A DNA stretch of 64,000 nucleotides from JAEUNJ01 sp052035955 (GTDB taxonomy: Bacteria > Pseudomonadota > Gammaproteobacteria > Burkholderiales > Rhodocyclaceae). Both the position numbers and the translations under genes were made by a program. Below the pieces are notes generated by a model. The model did not search any database and had not been told where the DNA came from. It saw only the letters and a program-made list of their open reading frames with translations. Below are positions 36,459 through 45,141 of this stretch, one piece after another (within the stretch, counting starts at the first letter, position 1; every line of letters starts with the position of its first letter). Location: the NCBI GenBank assembly GCA_052035955.1, contig JBPOHD010000005.1:1-64000 (forward strand), in the 5' to 3' direction.

Positions 36459-37790
36459 GTGGGTATGCGTGACCGAATCCTGATCCTTTCCCTGGCTGCG
36501 CTGCCGGCGGCAGGCGACGTCCTGGCCGAAGTGGCCCGGGCCGACTTCGTCAACGGTCCCGTCGCGGTGGTCGGCGCCGACGGCGGTCGCCGCGTCCTGG
36601 TCAAGGGCGGCGAACTGAACAATGGCGAACTGGTGGCCACCGGCGACGGGCGGACCCAGCTGCGCTTCACCGACGGCGCCCTCGTGGCCCTGCAGCCGCG
36701 CACGGAATTCAAGGTGGACGAGTACCGCTTCAGCGGCGCCAGCGACGGATCGGAGCGGGGCCTCTTCAGCCTGTTCAAGGGTGCCCTGCGGACGGTCACG
36801 GGCCTGATCGGCAAGGGCAAGCGGGACAACTACCTGCTGCGTACCGAGGTCGCCACCATCGGCATCCGCGGCACCGAATACACGGCGGAGCTGGAGAACG
36901 GCTTGCGCGTCACCACCACGGCCGGCGAGATCGAGGTCTGCAACCAGGCCGGGTGCACGCCGGTCGGGGCCGGGCAGTCGGCCTACACGCCCAATTCGAC
37001 CACCAAGCCCGCCTATGCGACGGACAAGGTCAGTGCCGGGCCGACCCCGCCGCCGCCCGATCCCAAGCTCTATCCGGAAAAGCCGGCCGTCGCCGTGCTG
37101 ACCTCGGGAACGGGCTACGCGGTGGCATTCTCCGGCTACGACGTCTCGACGCCGCCGCCCATCGGCTTCGTCGGCCATTCCACCGACGCCACGGCCACCT
37201 ACGACGAACTGGGCGGCCTCTCCGGCTTTGCCTCCCCGAGCGGATCCCTCGGCGCCGTCAGCGCGACGCCGGCGGCCCATGCCGAACGCGGCACCGACGG
37301 CAGCGGCGTCATCGCCTGGGGACGCTGGGCCAGCGGCAGCTTCAACGGCGTGCCGGTCAGCCAGTTCCACTACGTGGCGGGCGTCCCGACCCCGGCCACC
37401 GCCCTGGGCGAGCTGATGGGCCTGAAGACCACCTACACCCTGATCGGCGCCACCTCCCCGACCGCCGCCAGCGGCGCGGTCGGCGGCCTGGTCACCGGTT
37501 CCCTCACCGTGCAGTTCGGCGCCACCACGACGACCGCCGCCCTGCTCAGCATTCCCATCGCCGGCGGCAGCTTCACCCTGTCCGGGTCCGGCATCACCGG
37601 CTTTCCCGCCTTCAGCGGTTCCGGCCTCAGCCTGACCTGCGGTCCCTGCCCGGCCGGCGCGACGCCGGGCACCGGCGCCGTGGGCGGCATGTTCTTCGGT
37701 CCCGCCGCCTCCCACGCGGGCCTCAACTATCTCTTCAACGGGGGGGCCACCCTGGGCGACGTGACGGGTGCGGCCGCCTTCCGGCGCTAG
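36459..37790 (+). CDS. FecR-domain periplasmic/surface protein
   Basis: A 443-residue protein with an N-terminal hydrophobic export signal (~5-25). Next is a FecR domain (~28-190): VNGPVAVV, VLVKGGELNNGE, TGDGRTQLRFTDG, LRTEVATIGIRGTEY and VTTTAGEIEV. The remaining ~250 residues are Gly/Ser/Thr-rich with beta-strand character and a CGPC-containing stretch (LTCGPCPAG); I do not recognise that part. FecR domains outside siderophore signalling recur beside large exported adhesins. The GTG start is preceded by GGAGG at 6-base spacing. The stop is 16 bases before the next start, so the two genes are probably cotranscribed. Confidence 0.8.
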   Translation: MGMRDRILILSLAALPAAGDVLAEVARADFVNGPVAVVGADGGRRVLVKGGELNNGELVATGDGRTQLRFTDGALVALQPRTEFKVDEYRFSGASDGSERGLFSLFKGALRTVTGLIGKGKRDNYLLRTEVATIGIRGTEYTAELENGLRVTTTAGEIEVCNQAGCTPVGAGQSAYTPNSTTKPAYATDKVSAGPTPPPPDPKLYPEKPAVAVLTSGTGYAVAFSGYDVSTPPPIGFVGHSTDATATYDELGGLSGFASPSGSLGAVSATPAAHAERGTDGSGVIAWGRWASGSFNGVPVSQFHYVAGVPTPATALGELMGLKTTYTLIGATSPTAASGAVGGLVTGSLTVQFGATTTTAALLSIPIAGGSFTLSGSGITGFPAFSGSGLSLTCGPCPAGATPGTGAVGGMFFGPAASHAGLNYLFNGGATLGDVTGAAAFRR

Positions 37791-37806
37791 CAGGATGCGG
37801 ACGACC

Positions 37807-39120
37807 ATGAACACGACGAGACTCCTGGCCGCCCTGGCGGTGGCCTTGGCCTGTACCGGGCAGGCCCGGGCCGATGCCCGGACCGACGAGGCCCGGCGGC
37901 TGATCGAGGCCGGGCAGGGCGCCCAGGCCTATGCCCTGCTGGTGCCGCTGGAAAGTGCCCGGGCCGGCGAGCCCGAGTTCGACCTGCTGCTCGGCATCGC
38001 CGCCCTGGACGCCGGCGAGGGGACGCGGGCCGTCTTCGCCCTGGAGCGGGCGGTGACGGTGCAACCGGAAAATGCCCGGGCGCGGGCGGAACTGGCCCGG
38101 GCCTACCTGGCCGTCGGCGAGACGGACGCCGCCCGGCGCGAGTTCGAGCGGGTGCGCAGCCAGCCGGTGCCGGCCGAGGTGAAGGGCACCATCGACCGCT
38201 TCCTGTCGGCGGCGGACCGGCTGGACGACAAGACCCGGCCGACCCTGCGCGGCCATGTGGAACTGGCGGTCGGCACCGACAGCAACGTCAATAGCGCTTC
38301 CGCCGGCCAGAGCCTGGCCATTCCCGCCTTCGGCGGCATGCCCGCGCTGCTCGATCCCCTCAGCGTCCAGACGGGCGACAAGTTCCTGGCCCTGGGCGGC
38401 GGCCTCCGTTTCCGCAATCCGGTCGGCAACGGGCTGTCCCTCACGGCCGGACTGGGCGGGAGCGTCCGCCACCATCCGACGGACGAGATCTGGGACCTGG
38501 GCAACGTGGACGGCAACGCCGGCCTCCTCTGGGAGAGCGGCGCCGACAGCTGGTCCCTGGCCTACCAGCACAGCACCCTGCGCCTGCAAAGCGATCGTTA
38601 CCGGGCCGCCAACGGGGTCGGTGCCCAGTGGCAAAGGCAGTTGGGGCCGGAGGACCAGGTCGCCGCCTTCCTCCAGTATTCGCGGCTCAGCTACCCGGCC
38701 CAGGACCTGCGCAACGCCGACCGCTGGGTGGCGGGCGGCGCCTATGCCCACGGCTTCGGCAACGGCCTGACGGCCTTCGCCGGCGCCTATGCGGGAACGG
38801 AAAGGGAGCGCTCGGACGCCGTGCCCCACCTCGGGCACCGCCTGGCCGGCCTGCGCCTGGGGGGCGAGTACTCGCTGACCGCCGCCGCCGCGCTGTTCGC
38901 CAACCTCTCCTACGAGGGCCGGCGCTACGGCGGGACGGAGCCCCTGTTCTTCGAAGCCCGGCGCGACCGCCAATGGAACCTCCAGCTCGGCGCCAACCTG
39001 GGCCTGGCCCGCAACTGGCTGCTGACGCCGCAGTTGAGCGCGACCCGCAACGAGTCCAGCATCGGGCTCTACGATTACCGGCGGCGGGTGGCGTCCCTGA
39101 ACCTGAGGCACGATTTCTGA
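37807..39120 (+). CDS. TPR plus outer-membrane beta-barrel protein (Slam/DUF560-like)
   Basis: A 437-residue protein with a signal peptide (~1-22, cleaved near QARA), two or three TPRs (~25-140), then LRGHVELAVGTDSNVNSA, the start of a barrel domain. Alternating aromatic strands continue to a C-terminal Phe (LNLRHDF), the outer-membrane assembly signature. This layout matches surface lipoprotein assembly modulators, which move lipoproteins or other proteins across the outer membrane. In this locus it may serve the giant protein or the FecR protein. The ATG at 37807 is preferred because the signal peptide starts there; an in-frame ATG at 37795 is possible. Confidence 0.82.
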   Translation: MNTTRLLAALAVALACTGQARADARTDEARRLIEAGQGAQAYALLVPLESARAGEPEFDLLLGIAALDAGEGTRAVFALERAVTVQPENARARAELARAYLAVGETDAARREFERVRSQPVPAEVKGTIDRFLSAADRLDDKTRPTLRGHVELAVGTDSNVNSASAGQSLAIPAFGGMPALLDPLSVQTGDKFLALGGGLRFRNPVGNGLSLTAGLGGSVRHHPTDEIWDLGNVDGNAGLLWESGADSWSLAYQHSTLRLQSDRYRAANGVGAQWQRQLGPEDQVAAFLQYSRLSYPAQDLRNADRWVAGGAYAHGFGNGLTAFAGAYAGTERERSDAVPHLGHRLAGLRLGGEYSLTAAAALFANLSYEGRRYGGTEPLFFEARRDRQWNLQLGANLGLARNWLLTPQLSATRNESSIGLYDYRRRVASLNLRHDF

Positions 39121-39168
39121 CCCGGCAGCGGGTCGCCGGGCGGTCCGGGTCGGCGACCGGTCGCCCGC

Positions 39169-39174
39169 TATAAT
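39169..39174 (+). promoter_or_regulatory. Probable -10 box for argS
   Basis: A TATAAT in CCCGCTATAATGCCGG lies 42 bases before the argS start in a 96-bp gap. No clear -35 is visible. Confidence 0.4.
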
Positions 39175-39216
39175 GCCGGCTCCGCGGCGGGTCGCCCGCC
39201 CAGCACAATCCCAACC

Positions 39217-40986
39217 ATGAATCAGGATCCCAAGGCCTACCTGGCGCAACTGCTGACGGCCGCCCTCGGGCAGGTCGCCCCCGGCGCCAGCGCCGACATA
39301 CAGCTCGAGCGTCCCCGGGACGCCACCCACGGCGACTTCGCCTCCAACCTTGCGCTGCAGCTGGCGCGGCCGATGAAGGCCAATCCGCGGGAAGTGGCGG
39401 CCCGACTCGTCGCCGCGCTGCCGAAGTCGGAATGGGTGGCCAGGGCGGAGATCGCCGGGCCGGGATTCATCAACTTCACCCTCGCCGGCAAGGCCAAGAC
39501 CGGCATCGTCCGCACGGTGCTGGCGGCCGCCGACGACTACGGCCGCGGGCGCCTCGAGGGGCGGCCGAAGGTGCAGGTGGAATTCGTCTCGGCCAACCCG
39601 ACCGGCCCGCTCCACGTCGGCCATGGCCGCGGCGCCGCCTACGGCGCCAGCCTGGCCTCCCTGCTGGCCTTCGCCGGCTACGACGTGGTGCGGGAGTACT
39701 ACGTCAACGATGCCGGCCGGCAGATGGACATCCTCGGCGTCTCGACCTGGCTGCGCTACCTGGAGCTGTTCGACGAGTACGTCCCTTTCCCGCCCAACGC
39801 CTACCAGGGCGGCTACGTGCGCGAGATGGCCGAGCAGATCAAGCTCGCCCACCAGGACCGCTACGCGCATCCGGCGGCAGCGGTGCTGGCCTGCGTGCCG
39901 GCGGCGCCGGCCCCCCGCGAGGACGGCGCCTGGACGGCCGAGGAGAAGGCCCAGCTGGAGGCCCACCTGGACGGCCTGATCGCGGCCGCCAAGGACCTGC
40001 TGGGCGAGGAATGGTCCTACGTGCACCAGCACGCCCTGACCGAGCAGCTGGCCGACTGCCGCGAGGACCTGGAGGGATTCGGCGTCCATTTCGACGTCTG
40101 GTTCTCCGAGCGCTCCCTCTACGACACTGGCATGGTCGGGCGGGCCGTGGCGGAACTGGAGCGGCGCGGCCACCTCTACGTGCAGGACGGCGCCAAGTGG
40201 TTCCGCTCGACGGCCTTCGGCGACGAGAAGGACCGGGTGGTGCAGCGGGAGAACGGCCTCTACACCTACTTCGCCTCCGACATCGCCTACCACGCCAACA
40301 AGTTCGAGCGCGGCTTCGCCAAGGTGGTGGACGTCTGGGGCGCCGACCACCATGGCTACATCCCGCGGGTGAAGGGGGCCCTGAAGGCCCTGGACCTCGA
40401 CGCCGACCGGCTCGACGTGGCCCTGGTCCAGTTCGTCAGCCTGTTCCGCGACGGGGCCAAGGTCTCCATGTCGACCCGGGCCGGCGAATACGTCACCCTG
40501 CGCCAGCTGCGCGAGGACGTCGGCAACGATGCCTGCCGCTTCTTCTACATGCTGCGCAAGTGCGACCAGGCGCTCGACTTCGACCTCGACCTGGCCAAGT
40601 CCCAGTCCACCGACAACCCGGTCTACTACGTCCAGTACGCCCATGCCCGCATCTGTTCGGTGCTGGCCCAGTGGGCGGGGAACGAATCCGGCCTGGCCGG
40701 CGCCGACCTGGCGCCCCTGGCCCAGGAGCGGGAACTGGCCCTCTGCGCCCGCCTGCGGGAATTCCCGGAGATGGTCGCCGCGGCCGCCCGCGATTTCGCG
40801 CCCCATGCCGTAGCCTTCTACCTGCGCGAGCTGGCGGCGGAATTCCACGGCTGGTACAACGCCGAGCGCCTGCTGGTGGACGACGCGGCCCTGCGCGAGG
40901 CGCGGCTGGCGCTGGCCATTGCGGTGCGCCAGGTGCTCCGCAACGGCCTGCGCATACTGGGCGTCTCGGCGCCGGAAAGCATGTGA
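39217..40986 (+). CDS. argS: Arginyl-tRNA synthetase
   Basis: A 589-residue class I aminoacyl-tRNA synthetase that charges tRNA-Arg in the cytoplasm. The N-terminal Arg-specific domain (~1-110, DATHGDFASN) leads into the catalytic core with FVSANPTGPLHVGHGRG, the HIGH-type motif. The core continues with EYYVNDAGRQ, GADHHGYIPR and the degenerate KMSKS loop KVSMSTRAG. A DALR-type anticodon-binding domain ends the protein. Length fits the betaproteobacterial form. Its stop overlaps the start of the SPOR-domain gene by one base (TGATG), which indicates translational coupling. Confidence 0.97.
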   Translation: MNQDPKAYLAQLLTAALGQVAPGASADIQLERPRDATHGDFASNLALQLARPMKANPREVAARLVAALPKSEWVARAEIAGPGFINFTLAGKAKTGIVRTVLAAADDYGRGRLEGRPKVQVEFVSANPTGPLHVGHGRGAAYGASLASLLAFAGYDVVREYYVNDAGRQMDILGVSTWLRYLELFDEYVPFPPNAYQGGYVREMAEQIKLAHQDRYAHPAAAVLACVPAAPAPREDGAWTAEEKAQLEAHLDGLIAAAKDLLGEEWSYVHQHALTEQLADCREDLEGFGVHFDVWFSERSLYDTGMVGRAVAELERRGHLYVQDGAKWFRSTAFGDEKDRVVQRENGLYTYFASDIAYHANKFERGFAKVVDVWGADHHGYIPRVKGALKALDLDADRLDVALVQFVSLFRDGAKVSMSTRAGEYVTLRQLREDVGNDACRFFYMLRKCDQALDFDLDLAKSQSTDNPVYYVQYAHARICSVLAQWAGNESGLAGADLAPLAQERELALCARLREFPEMVAAAARDFAPHAVAFYLRELAAEFHGWYNAERLLVDDAALREARLALAIAVRQVLRNGLRILGVSAPESM

Positions 40987-41606
40987 TGGCGAAAAATCCA
41001 AGACCGGCGGCCCGCCCCGTGCCGACCCGCAGGAGCCGCGGCGGTACGCTGCTCGGCATCTTCCTTGGCCTGGTGGTCGGCGTGCTGATCTCCTTCGGCG
41101 TCGTCTGGTACCTGAACAAGACGCCGATTCCCTTCCAGAACAAGACGGGACGTCCCGAGGCCGGCAAGGCCGCGGAAACCAAGGCGCCGGACGGCAAGGC
41201 AGCCGACGGCAAGGCGGTCCCGGCGCCCCAGGCCCTGCCCGGCAAGCCCGGCGACAAGGCTCCCGGGGCCCCCGGCGAGGGGGACCGCCCGCGTTTCGAG
41301 TTCTACAAGATCCTCCCCGGCGGCCAGGACGCCGCGCCGGCGCCGGCCGAGAAGGCCCCGGCGGCGGCCGAGATCCTCTTCTTGCAGGCCGGAGCCTTCC
41401 AGAAGGCCCAGGATGCCGACAACCTGAAGGCGAAGCTTGCCCTGATGGGCGTGGAAGCCGGCGTGCAGGAGATCAACCTGCCCGACAAGGGCGTCATGCA
41501 CCGGGTGCGGGTGGGTCCCTTCGCCAAGCCCGAGGAAATGAACCGGGTGCGGAACCAGTTGGCCCAGGGCGGCATCCAAACCACCGTCGTCAAGAACAAG
41601 GACTGA
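40986..41606 (+). CDS. SPOR-domain membrane protein (FtsN-like)
   Basis: A 206-residue inner-membrane protein: a short basic cytoplasmic tail, one membrane helix (~20-42, LLGIFLGLVVGVLISFGVVW), a Lys/Ala/Pro-rich periplasmic linker and a C-terminal SPOR domain (~128-203; FLQAGAFQKAQDADNLKAKL, VRVGPFAKPEEM). SPOR domains bind denuded peptidoglycan at division sites. The argS-SPOR-dsbA order is common in betaproteobacteria, where this gene is annotated as FtsN-like. The start overlaps the argS stop. Confidence 0.9.
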   Translation: MAKNPRPAARPVPTRRSRGGTLLGIFLGLVVGVLISFGVVWYLNKTPIPFQNKTGRPEAGKAAETKAPDGKAADGKAVPAPQALPGKPGDKAPGAPGEGDRPRFEFYKILPGGQDAAPAPAEKAPAAAEILFLQAGAFQKAQDADNLKAKLALMGVEAGVQEINLPDKGVMHRVRVGPFAKPEEMNRVRNQLAQGGIQTTVVKNKD

Positions 41607-41609
41607 TCC

Positions 41610-42263
41610 ATGAACAGATTCCTCGCCAGCTTCGCCGCCCTCGCCCTTGCTGCCGCCGCGCTGTTCGCCGGACCCGTCGCCGCCCAGGCGCAGCTCCAGG
41701 AGGGCCGCGACTTCGCGATCCTCAGCCCGGCCCAGCCCACCGATGCCAAGGGGAAGGTCGAGGTGGTCGAGTTCTTCTCCTACGCCTGCCCCCATTGCAG
41801 CGACTTCGATCCGGTGCTCGACAAGTGGATCAAGCGCCTGCCCAAGGACGTGGAAGTCCGCAAGGTGCCGGTCACCTTCAACCGGGCTGCCTGGGCCAAC
41901 CTGGCCAAGATCTACTACGCCCTCGACACCCTCGGCGAGACCGGCCGGCTGCATTCGAAGGTCTTCGAGGCCATTCATGCCAGGAACATCAGACTCGAGG
42001 ACGAGAAGGTCGCCATGGAATGGCTCGCCGCCCAGGGCGTGGACATGAAGAAGTTCCAGGATGCCTGGAATGCCTTCGGCATCGGCGGCCGCGTCTCCCA
42101 GGGCCAGGCCATGGCCGTCGCCTACAAGATCGGCGGCGTCCCGACCCTGGCCGTGGCCGGCAAGTACGTCGTCCTCGGCAAGGCCGCGACGACCTACGAG
42201 GACCTGCTGCGCATCGCCGACGCCCTGATCGTCCGGGCGCGCGGCGAGGGCCTCGGCAAGTAA
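41610..42263 (+). CDS. Periplasmic thiol:disulfide interchange protein, DsbA family
   Basis: A 217-residue protein with a cleavable signal peptide (~1-28, ending AQA). The thioredoxin-fold active site CPHC sits in EFFSYACPHCSDFDPVL, and the cis-Pro loop is GGVPTLAVAGKY. It introduces or shuffles disulfides in exported proteins. It starts 4 bases after the SPOR-domain gene's stop, so it belongs to the same transcript. Length and the CPHC motif fit betaproteobacterial DsbA. Confidence 0.92.
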   Translation: MNRFLASFAALALAAAALFAGPVAAQAQLQEGRDFAILSPAQPTDAKGKVEVVEFFSYACPHCSDFDPVLDKWIKRLPKDVEVRKVPVTFNRAAWANLAKIYYALDTLGETGRLHSKVFEAIHARNIRLEDEKVAMEWLAAQGVDMKKFQDAWNAFGIGGRVSQGQAMAVAYKIGGVPTLAVAGKYVVLGKAATTYEDLLRIADALIVRARGEGLGK

Positions 42264-42279
42264 GCCTGCGGGTGCCGGC

Positions 42280-43065
42280 GTGAGGGTGCCCGGCGGCACG
42301 CCGCCGCGGGTCTTCATCACCGGCGCGTCCTCGGGCCTGGGCGCCGCCCTGGCCCGCGCCTATGCGGCCCGGGGGGCGACCCTGGGCCTGGCCGCCCGCC
42401 GGGGCGGCCTCCTCGCTTCGCTGGCCGGCGAACTCGGCGTTCCCTGCCATTGCTACGCCCTCGACGTCGCCGACGCGGCGGCCATGGAATCGGCGGCCCG
42501 GGACTTCGCCTCGGCCGCCGGCTGCCCCGACATCGTGATCGCCAACGCCGGCATCTCGGTCGGAACCCTGGCGGCCGAACCGGCCGACCTCCCCGTCCTC
42601 GAGCGCATCATGGCGGTCAATGTCAACGGCATGGCCAATACCTTCGCCCCCTTCCTGCCCGCCATGGGCGCCCTGGGCCGCGGCCGCCTGGTCGGCATCG
42701 CCTCGGTGGCCGGCATCCGCGGCATTCCCGGGGCAGGGGCCTACTCGGCGTCCAAGGCGGCGGCCATCGCCTACCTGGAAAGCCTGAGGGTGGAGTTGCG
42801 CCCGGCCGGCGTCCGCGTCGTCACCATCGCGCCCGGCTACGTGGACACCCCGATGACCCGGCGCAATCCCTATCGCATGCCCTTCCTGCTGCCGGCCGAC
42901 GAGGCCGCCCGGCGCATGCTGAAGGTCATCGACCGGGGCGACGGCTACGCGGTCGTTCCCTGGCAGATGGCCGCGGTCGGCAAGCTGCTGCGCCTGCTCC
43001 CCAACCCGGTGTTCGACCGGCTGTTCGCCCGCGCCGGACGCAAGCCCCGCGGCACCGGGCTCTGA
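42280..43065 (+). CDS. Classical short-chain dehydrogenase/reductase
   Basis: A 261-residue oxidoreductase with the Rossmann cofactor motif TGASSGLG near the N-terminus, an NAG motif (IANAGIS), the catalytic Ser region (GIASVAGIRGIPG) and the YSASK active-site motif. The C-terminus has a hydrophobic helix rich in Leu (VGKLLRLLPNPVFDRLF), common in membrane-associated SDRs that act on lipids or retinoid-like substrates. The substrate cannot be read from sequence. It starts with GTG at 42280 (or 42286), 16 bases after dsbA. Confidence 0.85.
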   Translation: MRVPGGTPPRVFITGASSGLGAALARAYAARGATLGLAARRGGLLASLAGELGVPCHCYALDVADAAAMESAARDFASAAGCPDIVIANAGISVGTLAAEPADLPVLERIMAVNVNGMANTFAPFLPAMGALGRGRLVGIASVAGIRGIPGAGAYSASKAAAIAYLESLRVELRPAGVRVVTIAPGYVDTPMTRRNPYRMPFLLPADEAARRMLKVIDRGDGYAVVPWQMAAVGKLLRLLPNPVFDRLFARAGRKPRGTGL

Positions 43066-43140
43066 GCGGCAGGCCCTTGCCCATGGTATTTTTCCGTGCG
43101 TGCCGCCCCCGGCCGGCGGCGAACCAGGGAGGGAAGTGGC

Positions 43141-44277
43141 TTGGCTGACCCCGCGATGATCTGGGCGCGCCTGACGGCCGGCTTCCGGCGGCTGTCGGAG
43201 GAGTCGCGGGAGGCCCTGACGCAGCGCCTGCTGGCCCGCCGAGGCGTGCTGTTCTTGCACGTGGCCGCCTTCCTCGTCTTCGGCCCCCTGGGCCTGCTCG
43301 CCACGGCCGGCGTCCACGCCCTCGTGGAGGCCTGGCGGGCCGGGGAGGGCGCCGTCCCGCCGGTGCCGCGCAGCCCCCTGGGCGAGGGCGGCGGGAGCGC
43401 CGCCGCATCGAATCCCTTCGCTTCCCCCTTCAGGCGGTCCGCCGCCGGCTCACCCTCCGTCTTTTCGGGAGTTCCCGCCATGCCGCGCTTCATCAAGGTC
43501 CTGCTTTCCCTCGCCGCCGCCGTCCTGGTCCTCTGGATCCTGTCGCCCTTCGCCATCGTGCCGGCGGGCCACCGGGGCGTCGTCACCACCTTCGGCAAGG
43601 TCTCTCCGGAGGTTTTCGACGAAGGCATCCACCTCGTCATCCCCGTCGCGCAAGCGGTGTACCTCATGGACGTGCGCATCCAGAAGGGCGAGGGGGCGGG
43701 CGACGCGGCCTCGAAGGACCTGCAGCAGGTGCACACGACGGTGGCCCTGAACTACCACATCGACCCGAAGGAGGCGGCCAACGTCTTCCAGGACGTCGGG
43801 ACCACCATCGGCGACAAGATCATCGTCCCCGCCGTCCAGGAAGCGGTGAAGGCGGCGACGGCCCAATACACCGCGGAGGAACTGATCACCAAGCGCCCCG
43901 AGGTGCGCGACCGGATCCGGGGCCTGCTGGTCGAGCGCCTGACCCGCCACGGCGTGGCGGTGGACGAGTTCTCCATCGTCAATTTCACGTTCTCCAAGAG
44001 CTTCAACGAGGCCATCGAGGGAAAGACCACGGCCGAGCAGTTGAAGCTCAAGGCGGAGCGCGACCTGATGCGCATCCGCGTCGAGGCGGAGCAGAAGGTG
44101 ACCCAGGCCAAGGCGGAGGCGGAGTCCCTGGCCTTGCAGAAGCAGCAGGTGACGCCGGAACTGATCCGCCTGCGGGAGATCGAGAACCAGCGTCGAGCCA
44201 TCGAGAAATGGGACGGCCACATGCCCCAGGTGGCCGGCGGCGCCCTGCCCTTCATCAACGTCCAGCCTGCCCGGTAG
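43141..44277 (+). CDS. SPFH/prohibitin-family protein with an extra N-terminal segment
   Basis: The recognisable protein begins at ATG 43480: a membrane anchor (FIKVLLSLAAAVLVLWILSP), then an SPFH domain (VPAGHRGVVTTFGKVSPEV, GEG..AASKDLQQVHTTVALNY, VDEFSIVNFTFSKSFNEAIE) and a C-terminal coiled coil; that form is 265 residues. The frame stays open upstream to a TTG at 43141 with an excellent GGGAGGG at 7 bases. That extra 113-residue part has coding-type third bases up to about 43395 and a hydrophobic stretch (FLHVAAFLVFGPLGLLATAG). It may be a formerly separate small gene fused in frame. SPFH proteins scaffold membrane complexes and proteases. Confidence 0.75.
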   Translation: MADPAMIWARLTAGFRRLSEESREALTQRLLARRGVLFLHVAAFLVFGPLGLLATAGVHALVEAWRAGEGAVPPVPRSPLGEGGGSAAASNPFASPFRRSAAGSPSVFSGVPAMPRFIKVLLSLAAAVLVLWILSPFAIVPAGHRGVVTTFGKVSPEVFDEGIHLVIPVAQAVYLMDVRIQKGEGAGDAASKDLQQVHTTVALNYHIDPKEAANVFQDVGTTIGDKIIVPAVQEAVKAATAQYTAEELITKRPEVRDRIRGLLVERLTRHGVAVDEFSIVNFTFSKSFNEAIEGKTTAEQLKLKAERDLMRIRVEAEQKVTQAKAEAESLALQKQQVTPELIRLREIENQRRAIEKWDGHMPQVAGGALPFINVQPAR

Positions 44278-44289
44278 GGGCGACCTCGT

Positions 44290-45051
44290 TCAGAAGGTCG
44301 CCGCCAGCTGGGCGGCGGCGCGGCGCAAGGCCGGCAGGTGGGCCAGCGCCTGCGACAGACCCATGCGCGAGGATGGGGCGTGGACGGCCAGCGCGGCGGG
44401 CACCCTTCGATCGCCATCGTCCACGGGCACGGCCACGCAGACCGTCCCCTCCAGGTATTCCTCGTCATCGGTGCCGACGCGCTCGCGGCGGATGCGCTTC
44501 AGGGCGGCGTCGAAGGCTTCCCGGTCCGTGACGGTCTTGTCCGTGAAGCGCTCCATGGGCATGGCGTCGAGCAGGCGCTTGCGCTCGCGGGCCGGCAGCA
44601 GGGAGAGGAGGAGCTTGCCGCTGGCGCTGCAATGGGCCGGTACGCGCGAACCGCGCTGGAAATGCAGGCGCAGGGGCCAGGCGGCTTCGACGCGATCCAG
44701 ATAGACCACTTCGCCTCCGTCCAGCATGGTGAGGTTGCAGGTTTCCCCGAGCTCGGCCACGAGTCCCTGGAGGATGGCATGGCGCGGACCGCGGATGCCG
44801 GTGTTGGACAGCACGTCGAGGGCGAGGGCGGCCAGGCGCGGCCCCGGCAGGTAGCGTCGCCCATCCGGTTCGCGGACCAGCATGCCTGCCTGCTCGATGA
44901 CCCCGAGGATGCGGTGCACCGTCGGCTTCGGCAGGCCGGTTGCCGCCATCAGGTCGGCGGGGGCCACGGGACCGTCGGCCCGCGCCACCTGTTCCAGCAG
45001 GTTGAGGGCACGCAGGGCCGCCGAAGAGGACTCGTTGTCGTGTTTCGACAT
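44290..45051 (-). CDS. IclR-family transcriptional regulator
   Basis: A 253-residue DNA-binding regulator. The N-terminal winged helix-turn-helix (~8-70) includes LRALNLLEQVARADGPVAPA and GLPKPTVHRILGVIEQAGML. The effector domain contains LRLHFQRGSRVPAHCSASGK and DDEEYLEGTVCVAVPV, typical of IclR members that sense small carboxylates. I prefer the ATG at 45051 over a TTG at 45072. It diverges from xsc across a 90-bp gap with interlocked promoter-like elements, so it probably controls that cluster and itself. Its 3' end meets the SPFH gene 12 bases apart, convergently. Confidence 0.9.
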   Translation of the reverse strand: MSKHDNESSSAALRALNLLEQVARADGPVAPADLMAATGLPKPTVHRILGVIEQAGMLVREPDGRRYLPGPRLAALALDVLSNTGIRGPRHAILQGLVAELGETCNLTMLDGGEVVYLDRVEAAWPLRLHFQRGSRVPAHCSASGKLLLSLLPARERKRLLDAMPMERFTDKTVTDREAFDAALKRIRRERVGTDDEEYLEGTVCVAVPVDDGDRRVPAALAVHAPSSRMGLSQALAHLPALRRAAAQLAATF

Positions 45052-45080
45052 AAATTCAACAAAACGAGACAAGGTGTCCC

Positions 45081-45113
45081 ATTATTGCAATCCTTCGTGC
45101 GACATGCAATCAT
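45081..45113. promoter_or_regulatory. Interlocked divergent promoters for iclR-type gene and xsc
   Basis: Plus strand: TTGCAA (45085-45090), 17-base spacer, AATCAT (45108-45113). Minus strand: TTGCAT (45104-45109), 17-base spacer, AATAAT (45081-45086). The two -35/-10 pairs almost fully overlap, and a direct repeat TGCAATC occurs at 45086 and 45105. Position between the regulator and xsc supports regulation here. Confidence 0.4.
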
Positions 45114-45141
45114 TGGATCGAAAAGCTCAGGAGGAATCGCC

